From Bacteroidota bacterium (GTDB lineage Bacteria > Bacteroidota > Bacteroidia > NS11-12g > UBA955): DNA of 64,000 nucleotides. A model generated the notes under the pieces. That model had not been told where the DNA came from. It ran no database searches and saw nothing but the letters and a program-made list of their open reading frames with translations. How positions within the stretch are numbered: position 1 is the first letter of the stretch; each line of letters begins with the position of its first letter. Below, piece after piece: positions 52,868 to 61,200 of this stretch. The stretch lies in the NCBI GenBank assembly GCA_016787485.1, contig JAEUUL010000022.1:115887-179886 (forward strand), written 5' to 3'. The position numbers and the translations under genes were made by a program.

Positions 52868-55808
52868 GTACAAAGCGGTACTGCATGGTGCCCCGGTCCA
52901 GATCCCTGCCCACCTGAACACCCACATTGAATGGTACCAGAAAGCGGATAAAATTCAAATCTGCTGTTTGTTCAATACCCACTGTTCTCCATGTTTTCCA
53001 TTGGCCTGCATCTGCATACCCGGCTGGTGCTCTTCCGTAGCCAAAATCACTGAAAAAGGCAGTACGCAGGCGCTGAATAAACAACATGCCCCCAACATTT
53101 AAATCCGGAAATGCAAGGGGTAAACGATATTCTGCAGAGGCTATATACATTTCATCTGCCAGCATATTTGGTGCACCCCGCACCATAATGAAAGGATTTC
53201 TGAAATAATAGGAAGAAGCAACATTATACTGATACAATCCTCTCAATCTGATGGCATGGTGCCTGCCAATTCCCGGTAAATACCATTCCGAATTCAGGGC
53301 CAGTTGTTTTCCCTGCAACTCTGAACCGAAAGGTGTATGCATATACGACACATCTACAGAATACCCCAGTCTGGGTGCCACATCCATGATGCTTTGTCTC
53401 AATTTTACTGCGTAAGAAAATCTGTATTTCACGCCGTGAAACCCAGCACTGGGTGCAATGGCATAATCCTTACTGAGTATATGTGCCTGAGAAATGCGTG
53501 AATAAAAGGGTGAAAGACCCAAATGCATCTTTTTCATAAATCTGGATTTTGAGAAATTCAGCGGCACCCCTATATCCAATTCTGTGGTTTGGTAATAATA
53601 ATCATGAAAGGGTGGCTTAAATACATGACCATATCCCTGAAATGAATAAAAATCATTGCGGCTGTTCTCGGTCCAGCTCAGTGTCAACACTGGATACCAA
53701 CCCAGGTATTTAGCTTCGAAAAACCGCCCGGTACGGCGTTCGTTTGCATCCCAGGAGACACCGCCATTCAGCATGGTGCTCGAGATCAGATCCTGCGAAT
53801 GAAATCCCAGGTGTAAATCTGACGAGGAAGTGGTGGGCTGGTATCCCCAGCCGTAAATATTGATTGAATTGTACAGTCTGCGGTAACGGGATACCGGATA
53901 TTTTTTCTGAGGAATATTTTTTAAAAGATTGCCACCCTCTTTGTGTTCAAAGCCCGCAAAATAATTGTATTTTTTTTCAAAATCTCTGACCATTTCTGCG
54001 GGTTTCCAATTCGATGAATCCAGTTTCATTCTGCATAGCCGTGCCCCATCCAGAGTGTAATTGTGGAATACGATTTCTTCCCTTTCCGGACTGACTGTGG
54101 CGTGAAACGCGCCGTAGGGAACACCAGTTATAGGATACGTTTCACCATTGGTATAATCGAGGGCATAGACATTGTCAATTCCTGTCTGTGCAGAATTAAA
54201 AATCACATAATTTTTGTACAGAACCGGTGTTGCCAGATTTTCCGGTACCCAATCCAGTAAAACTTCCCAATTTCCTGTCTCAGGATAAACACGATGGATG
54301 CTTTTAAATCCCGGTTTTGCCAGCAATACGCACAATGATTTTCCATCTTCTGCCCAATGGGGTTGCAACATGAACAGATTTCCCGGACTGGGTATTCTCT
54401 GTATTATGCTGCCGGTTTTACTATCTGCAATACACAAATTGTACATGGAATTTGTGGTGAGCTCCACGGCAGCAATTTTATCTCCCTGAACCGTAATATC
54501 AGGGGCATGCAGGCGCTGTTTTTTTGTCAGCTGCTTTTTGCGGTTGCGCTGTACGTCGTATATAAAAATATCCGTATAATTTCTGGCACCCCACCTTGGA
54601 TCCCAGGTGGTTTCTGTCCACACTACTTTGTTGCCTCCGGCACTCAATTTGCCGTTGTCGTCCAGCACACCGGTCATACAGAGTATTTTCTCCCTGCCGG
54701 ATGTGTCCACCAATACCAGTTTCGAGATATCCTGTATGGCACTTTTGTGCGCAACCACCCCACCGGTGCCCATTCCTGATTTGAATGCAACCATTTTACC
54801 GTTGCTCAGATAACAGGGAAAACGGTAATTGGTAAAGTGTTTCGGTGCGGGTGTGGGTACAGCTCTGGCAGGCAATAATTCCGCTGATTGAAGTTGTTTG
54901 CTCCAGCTATCCTTTAGTTCCAGCGTCATTGCCCTGTACAGCGCCGGAAGCCCCATTCCCGTGTACTTTTTTACGCTGCGGGAAAAGGTATGCGGCCAGG
55001 GGAATTTCCTGTAGGAACGGCTGAGGATACTATCCCAGGTTTGTATTGAATAGTGATTTTTTATATAGGTGGTTATAAAATATCCCAGCACATAATGATT
55101 GGAAACAAAATCATGCATACTTCCGCAGGTGGCCTTTTCATAACCAAATGCTTTATTTTCCAGCAAACGCATGCGCAGGGTTACATCAAATGAAGGCAAT
55201 CGCCCTCGGCCACCATAGCCCATGGCAGTTTCACAACCCACTGCATCTCCTTCCCAAAACCACCACGGATTGGTAAGTCCTTCGGCCATGGTAAGCCCGG
55301 TATTTCCAAAGAAATAATACAATCCTTTTCCCCAACCCATCATGGCTTTGTCCAGTTGCACCACATGCCTGTATTCATGTACACACAACTCTTCCAGCCA
55401 GTCATTCAAACCCAGACCATAAGGGTTTTGTGGGGGCGTAATGTAAAATTCTGCACGGCGGGCACCGCCGGTCACAAATGCATTGTTGTCGGTATTCTGA
55501 TTCTGAATCACAATGGCAACCGGTCTTACTTTGCAATTCAAAGACCGGGTAACAGGATCCCTGATATGCATGAGTGTATTCAACGCTTTCTGTGCAAAAG
55601 AATCTGCCCCGTCCGGGTAGACCACTCTGAAACCCGTATCGCTGATTTCATGCCACTTTATACGGGGTGGATTCTGCCCGCTGAGTTCGGCCAACTGTGC
55701 ACGCAGTGAGACTTCACAAGTAAACACACTCAACACAAGCAGCAAAAACCTGCTTATATGTCCTATTCCATAGCAACACGGATATTTCACGTACTTGCAA
55801 AATACCAT
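52848..55808 (-). CDS. Exported gluzincin-like domain / TolB-like propeller / outer-membrane barrel protein
   Basis: 986 aa. The signal-like segment ends at SLRAQ (about residue 38); a GTG at 55790 is an alternative start. Residues about 50-300 look like a peptidase-MA-type domain: LEELCVHEYRHVVQLDKAM gives HExxH (about 142-146) and WWFWEGDAVGCE supplies a Glu in the place of the third zinc ligand. Residues about 325-640 are WD/TolB-like propeller repeats (ISKLVLVDTSG, NIYDVQRN-type blades). The last 330 residues form a barrel like the BamA/surface-antigen type (FMVRGAPNMLADE, AFFSDFGYGRAP) ending in Gly-Tyr. It probably sits in the outer membrane with the protease-like part outside or in the periplasm. 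Substrate unknown. Confidence 0.78.
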   Translation of the reverse strand: MVFCKYVKYPCCYGIGHISRFLLLVLSVFTCEVSLRAQLAELSGQNPPRIKWHEISDTGFRVVYPDGADSFAQKALNTLMHIRDPVTRSLNCKVRPVAIVIQNQNTDNNAFVTGGARRAEFYITPPQNPYGLGLNDWLEELCVHEYRHVVQLDKAMMGWGKGLYYFFGNTGLTMAEGLTNPWWFWEGDAVGCETAMGYGGRGRLPSFDVTLRMRLLENKAFGYEKATCGSMHDFVSNHYVLGYFITTYIKNHYSIQTWDSILSRSYRKFPWPHTFSRSVKKYTGMGLPALYRAMTLELKDSWSKQLQSAELLPARAVPTPAPKHFTNYRFPCYLSNGKMVAFKSGMGTGGVVAHKSAIQDISKLVLVDTSGREKILCMTGVLDDNGKLSAGGNKVVWTETTWDPRWGARNYTDIFIYDVQRNRKKQLTKKQRLHAPDITVQGDKIAAVELTTNSMYNLCIADSKTGSIIQRIPSPGNLFMLQPHWAEDGKSLCVLLAKPGFKSIHRVYPETGNWEVLLDWVPENLATPVLYKNYVIFNSAQTGIDNVYALDYTNGETYPITGVPYGAFHATVSPEREEIVFHNYTLDGARLCRMKLDSSNWKPAEMVRDFEKKYNYFAGFEHKEGGNLLKNIPQKKYPVSRYRRLYNSINIYGWGYQPTTSSSDLHLGFHSQDLISSTMLNGGVSWDANERRTGRFFEAKYLGWYPVLTLSWTENSRNDFYSFQGYGHVFKPPFHDYYYQTTELDIGVPLNFSKSRFMKKMHLGLSPFYSRISQAHILSKDYAIAPSAGFHGVKYRFSYAVKLRQSIMDVAPRLGYSVDVSYMHTPFGSELQGKQLALNSEWYLPGIGRHHAIRLRGLYQYNVASSYYFRNPFIMVRGAPNMLADEMYIASAEYRLPLAFPDLNVGGMLFIQRLRTAFFSDFGYGRAPAGYADAGQWKTWRTVGIEQTADLNFIRFLVPFNVGVQVGRDLDRGTMQYRFVLSVVGY

Positions 55809-55860
55809 TTATGATACCAGATATACAAATCTGCTCCGGAAAATGGAATAATATTGCAAC

Positions 55861-56691
55861 ATGAACAATCAACGGGTTTGGTTTATTACCGGTGTATCAG
55901 GCGGATTGGGCAGAGCCATTGCCCTTGCAGCGGCGGCTAAGGGTGATCTGGTTTATGGAACAGTGAGAAAGCCTGAACAAATGGCAGATTTTGAATCTCA
56001 GATCCCCGGCTTTACCAAAGCCGTTTTGCTGGATATAAATAACCATGAAGCGGTTAAAAAGGTGGTTGCTGAATTGCTGGAGCAGGTGGGAATTGATGTA
56101 CTGGTAAACAACGCCGGGTATGGATTGTTTGGAGCCATTGAAGAAGTAACGATGGATGAGTGCAGAAAACAAATGGAAACCAATTTCTTTTCAGCGCTTC
56201 ATTTATGTCAGATTGTATTGCCATATATGCGCAGAGCCGGCAAAGGACATATCGTACAAATCAGTTCCATTGCCGGCTTCAGGGGTACAGAGGGGCTGGG
56301 AATTTACAATGCCAGTAAATTTGCACTTGAAGGCTTCAGCCAGGCATTACAAAAAGAGGTAAAACCCTTTGGTATACACGTTACACTGGTTGAACCCGGA
56401 CCCTTCCGCACGGAATGGGGAGGCAGCAGCAGCATAAGAAGCCATAAAACCATGCCAGAATATGCAGATACAGCGGGTTTACGCATTCGCACAATTCATG
56501 GTTACAGCGGCACACAACCAGGTGATCCGGCAAAAGCTGCAGACGTAATCCTAAGTGTTGTGAATCATCCTGAGCCACCCATGCATTTGCCTTTGGGCGC
56601 TTTTGCCATAGAGGGTTTCCGCGATAAAATGAAAGCTTTGCAAGCAGAAATCAATGCGTGGGAAAAGCTATCCACCGCAACCAGTTTTTGA
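55861..56691 (+). CDS. Short-chain dehydrogenase/reductase
   Basis: 276 aa. Classical SDR motifs: TGVSGGLGRAIALAA (TGxxxGxG, residues 10-24), DVLVNNAGYGLFG (NNAG, about 80), and the catalytic Ser (ISSIAGFRG) with YNASKFALEG (YxxxK, about 152). An oxidoreductase using NAD(P) on an unknown alcohol/ketone. TAATATTG at 55849-55856 (one mismatch) may be its -7 box. The gene is divergent from the 986-aa gene and converges on the next. Confidence 0.92.
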   Translation: MNNQRVWFITGVSGGLGRAIALAAAAKGDLVYGTVRKPEQMADFESQIPGFTKAVLLDINNHEAVKKVVAELLEQVGIDVLVNNAGYGLFGAIEEVTMDECRKQMETNFFSALHLCQIVLPYMRRAGKGHIVQISSIAGFRGTEGLGIYNASKFALEGFSQALQKEVKPFGIHVTLVEPGPFRTEWGGSSSIRSHKTMPEYADTAGLRIRTIHGYSGTQPGDPAKAADVILSVVNHPEPPMHLPLGAFAIEGFRDKMKALQAEINAWEKLSTATSF

Positions 56692-56705
56692 GGCAATGTT
56701 GTCAT

Positions 56706-58145
56706 TTATTTCTTTAATTTCTGACGCACAGTCCTTTGCAGCTTTAACATATTGCAAATGCGGGTTACCGGCAGCAATGCTTTGAAATGATACACCGGTA
56801 CATTTGCTACCGGGGCATTTTTGTATTTTAAATTGTCAAAACCCAGGGAAAGCATACCCATTTCTATGGCCGCACCAAAACCATAAAACGGCGTACTTCC
56901 ATTTACCAGTCTTGCATCACTGAAAGTAGTATGGGCAATATTTTTTGCAGCATACAATGCATCCATTTCTGCCATTCCCTGAGAGTGCGTAAACCGGGCA
57001 CTGGATTGGAATTGCGTCATACCATACTGGAAATTAACAAATACACTGTAAAAAGGCAATTTGCCAAAAATAGCTCCCCCTTTTCTGTTGGTACTCCCGG
57101 TCATATTTTTAAAAAACCAACCCAGATTAATACCTGTTGTGGCACCATATTGCAGCGCATCTATCTGCGAAGTAAAATCCAGATCCTGATTGGATGGTTT
57201 ATACCCTCTGATTTCTGAAAAATGCACTCCATTGTTCAGTCCCATCTGGCCCTGTCTTACAAATCCCTCAAGACGAAACATGCCGAATTTTGCACCTGCA
57301 TTGAGTCCGAACATCCGGGTATCTGCACGCGTGTCATTGCGGGGTGTAAAGAGGTATGAACCGCCTATGCCCAAATACGGATTGATCTGATAAATCATTT
57401 GCTCAGAACTGCTTCGGCTGCTTTGATAAGTAGTTACTGTTGTAACCGTTCTGTCGCTGTAGTCCACATATTCCCGCTGACTCAGCTCCCTGCGGATGGA
57501 AACACTTTGTTGAGAACCAAAAGCGGAGGGTGCCAGTACATCCCATGCATTGTCTATGGCCAGTGAAACCACCGGCTGAAAAATGAGTCCGGTGGCCAGA
57601 TTATTCACCCGCCGGCTTTTGTGCATAAAGGGTATCCAATTTGAAAGGCCATGCACTTCAGCCATTACAGTGAGATAAATGGAAGACAAACGCAGTGTAA
57701 ATCCCGGACTAACATGGAAACCAAAGGACATAGGAATATCGTCACGATCAGAAGGAAAACTGTCTTTGGTCAGTCTCATATAGGTCACTCCCATATTGAC
57801 AAACGGAATGGCTTTAATACTGTTGATCACCAGCCTTCTTTCATGGAGTGGATCTGCACCGAGGGTCACCCCCCATTGTCCGAAAATACCAGTGGTATGA
57901 GGCACAGACGGGTCGGAATTTTTCCGCTTGGTTTGCCCCATGGCCAGTGACCCTCTCATTTTCCCCGACCGTATGTTCACACCCTGCCACAATCCCAATG
58001 CATGGTAGGGTTTGCCCACAAAAATGGGGCTCTGCCATTGGACACCCAAACTGCCTGTGCCTGTATATCCGGCATCGGACTGTGCCCTTGCAGGGTTGAA
58101 CCCGGCAAACAGCAAAGTGCTGAAAAGGATAAAATACCGATTCAT
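56706..58145 (-). CDS. Probable outer-membrane protein, unknown
   Basis: 479 aa from MNRYFILFSTLLFAGFNPARAQ (signal peptide about 22 residues); a start at 58181 is rejected because it falls in the -7 box. The mature part is rich in Gly/aromatic strands (GVTYMRLTKDSFPSDRDDIPM, NPYLGIGGSYLFTPRND, FVNFQYGMTQFQ) as in Bacteroidota barrels. A Ser-rich run (YQSSRSSSEQ, about 250) separates two halves. No family recognised. Confidence 0.68.
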   Translation of the reverse strand: MNRYFILFSTLLFAGFNPARAQSDAGYTGTGSLGVQWQSPIFVGKPYHALGLWQGVNIRSGKMRGSLAMGQTKRKNSDPSVPHTTGIFGQWGVTLGADPLHERRLVINSIKAIPFVNMGVTYMRLTKDSFPSDRDDIPMSFGFHVSPGFTLRLSSIYLTVMAEVHGLSNWIPFMHKSRRVNNLATGLIFQPVVSLAIDNAWDVLAPSAFGSQQSVSIRRELSQREYVDYSDRTVTTVTTYQSSRSSSEQMIYQINPYLGIGGSYLFTPRNDTRADTRMFGLNAGAKFGMFRLEGFVRQGQMGLNNGVHFSEIRGYKPSNQDLDFTSQIDALQYGATTGINLGWFFKNMTGSTNRKGGAIFGKLPFYSVFVNFQYGMTQFQSSARFTHSQGMAEMDALYAAKNIAHTTFSDARLVNGSTPFYGFGAAIEMGMLSLGFDNLKYKNAPVANVPVYHFKALLPVTRICNMLKLQRTVRQKLKK

Positions 58146-58178
58146 AAATAATTGCTGAGAATAGTTGCAAAAATGATG

Positions 58179-58186
58179 CAAATCTA
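58179..58186 (-). promoter_or_regulatory. -7 box of the 479-aa outer-membrane protein gene
   Basis: Minus-strand TAGATTTG, exact TAnnTTTG, 33 nt before the ATG at 58145. Confidence 0.36.
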
Positions 58187-58215
58187 ATCAGTATAAAACA
58201 AAAGGATGTCAGCGG

Positions 58216-61200
58216 CTAACTACCCGCTGCAGCTGCCAATGGACCAAGCAGGGTATAGGTTGACATTTGCCCTTTGCCTTTGATTTCCATCATGCCACGC
58301 GGTTTAAAATGGTACTCATTCTGCAGCTTTTCCATAAAATCGGGTGAACAATGTATGGTACCTGCTTCTCCATGACTTTCCATTCGGGCAGCGGTATTAA
58401 TTGTATCCCCATAAAAATCAAAATGGTACTTGCCACTGCCGATTACACCACCTACAGCTGGTCCGCAGTGCAAGCCTGCCCGCAATACAATTTTTACCCC
58501 TGACGGTATTTTGTCTTTCCAGAACGCCTCATCGGCAATAAGATCCATCAATTCAAGGGTGGCATTGGCCATCGCTTTTGCATGGTCCGGATTGGTAATG
58601 GGTGCTCCACTTACCGCCATATATCCGTCGCCCAGCGTTTTAATGGGCTCACAACCATGCTTGCGCATAATCTTGTCAAACTCGCGGAAGAGAGCATTCA
58701 GCAACATGATCAAATCTGCCGTATCCATAGAACTGGCAAGAGGTGTAAAATTCACAATGTCTGTAAATATTACACTGATTTCATCATAATAATCTGCAAT
58801 ATACGTTTCACCCGCCTTTAACCGTTGTGCGATACTGGACGGCAACATATTCAGCAACAAACGTTCGTTTTCTGCATACAAATTGCTCAGTTCACGGGTG
58901 CGTTCCCTCACCTTACTTTCAAGGTCTTTGTTGCTTTCCTCCAGTTTGCCATAGAGTTCGGCATTCTCCACAGATATTCCAATCTGAGAGGCTAACAGCA
59001 AAATCATCTCCTGCACATCTTTACCAAAAATATGGTTCGACAAGTTATTTTCCAGGTACAGGATTCCTTTCAACCGTCCTTTGTGCCTGATGGGTGCGCA
59101 CAGTACACTCTGTGACTTTTCATGGATAAAATATGGATCATTGCCAAATTTTTCATCTTCCACAGCCTTTGGCAATGCCAGCAATTCACCTGTGCGTTCT
59201 ACATATTTGATTACACTGTGCGGAAAAGTAAATTCCGGATCAGAACCGGCATGCCATTCTCCCATTTGTGTGGCAACATGCCATTGCATATTGTCGCGAA
59301 GCAGAAAGAGTCCGCGTTGTGCCCCTGCATTTTCATTGCAAATGGTAAGAAATTCACGTCTCAATACCTCGGGATCCATTTCTCCGGAAAGCAATTGAGA
59401 AGCTTTGATTACGGTAAGGTAATCCAGTCTTGCGGCAAACTTCTGCGTATTGCTCAGTGTGGACTTCCACTCTGCCGGCGCATCACCCCGCAGATCATAC
59501 AGAAGTTGCGGATGCTGCTTGCGCATGGCTTCTGTTTTTCTGAATACACCATACTTTTCATATGCCAGATGCGAATCAGTGAGATATGCCTTTGACAAGG
59601 ATATTTTACCAGATGTGAGGTAAAGCTCACCCACTATTTCATTGGCAAGACCCAGCATCATATAATTGCGGGAATCCCGCGCCACTTCTATCACCTTCTC
59701 CATGGCATCCAGGCAGGCATCTGATCCATTCAGTGCCCACTTTTCCATGGCATTCATCCATGTACATATATTGTTAAAAATGCGGTTATTGGACGCATTT
59801 TGTGCGTTTGTCTGGGCACATAGTTCTGCAATTCTTTTTGCATTTTCTTCGGTAATGTTGCCCGATTTCAGCCCGGAACGGGTAAGGGCAGTTACCTCCA
59901 GAAAACGCATATATACACTTACCAGGTTTGAAAAAAATGCGTCTTTGTACAATTGGAATCTGCCCACGCAGGCCAAAACTGACGCATCATCTCCATTGAT
60001 TAAATGCATGGCCCCGCGAATGCTGTCGTATACTCCTACAGGAAATATAAATCCTTCGGCAAACATTTTACCCACCCATTCCTCTTCAGTGACCTCTTCA
60101 ATCCGCAATTCGGAAATGCTGGGATCCATTTCATAAACCACTACGTCACGTGAGCCGTGTAATGAGGATAGTACATCTCTTGCACCCAGACTTTGTGCCA
60201 AAGGAATGGCCTGATCCAGTGCAGAAACAAAATCGCGCAACGGGTAAAAATTGTAAAAATAAAATCCTGTTTTTACCTGCAAACTGTAACCCGCATAAAT
60301 CAAATCTCCATACTGTAATCCGCTGGAAGTTGATTCATCCAGACGGTCTATGCAAAATTCAGGGTCTTTAACCCATGAGGACAGGAATGCACCTGATACA
60401 AATTTGAGTTGAGAATCCCTGGTAGGGTCATCCAGTTTTTCGGTAATGGCGATTGCTGTTTCTCCGATATCGTGGGCTTTCTGTGTATCTCCAAGAATCT
60501 GTCCCACCATCATACCGAAAGAAGCAAGTCCGAGAGCTCCGGGTTGTGTAATGCCCTTTTCCAGCAGCAAGGAGGTCATCTCAAGCACACCTATGGTCCA
60601 CAAATTGGATTGTTTGCTCAGGAATGCCGCTGGCAACAATATGGCGAGAATATTATTCACCATAATCATATTGGGATCAGACATGGCTTCTGAATCCACG
60701 ATGCTTTGCACATCGCGGTTGCCCAGCAATCCAAGTGTTTTGCCCATGGCATTCGGAATAGAATCGGGCAATTCCGGATTGGGTAAATCAAATCCGAATA
60801 ATGCGAGACCCTTGTGCGCCATGTCTATTGCATCTCCATACCGGCCCGAATAAATGTACAAAATCATTTTGAGACAAATTGCAGCTGCCTGCTGATGCAG
60901 ATCCGTTGCCTCTTCTAAAATATGATTGTAAATATTCTCTGACTCCGGGAAATTTCCGTGCAAAAATTCAGATTCAGCCAATAAAATATTGGCACCAAAT
61001 GCAAGTTCATTACAGGTTTTCCAGGCATCTGGGGGCAAAAGATCTATGGCTGTTCTGAAGAGTTCTATGGCATGGGCATATGCATTGCTTTCCTTTGCTT
61101 TTTTACCAGCGCCCACATTCATTCCTGCCAGTGCCATCCTTTGTTCGGGAACAGTAATCATTGGAAGAGCCTGATTCAGGTGACCCACCACTTCCATCAG

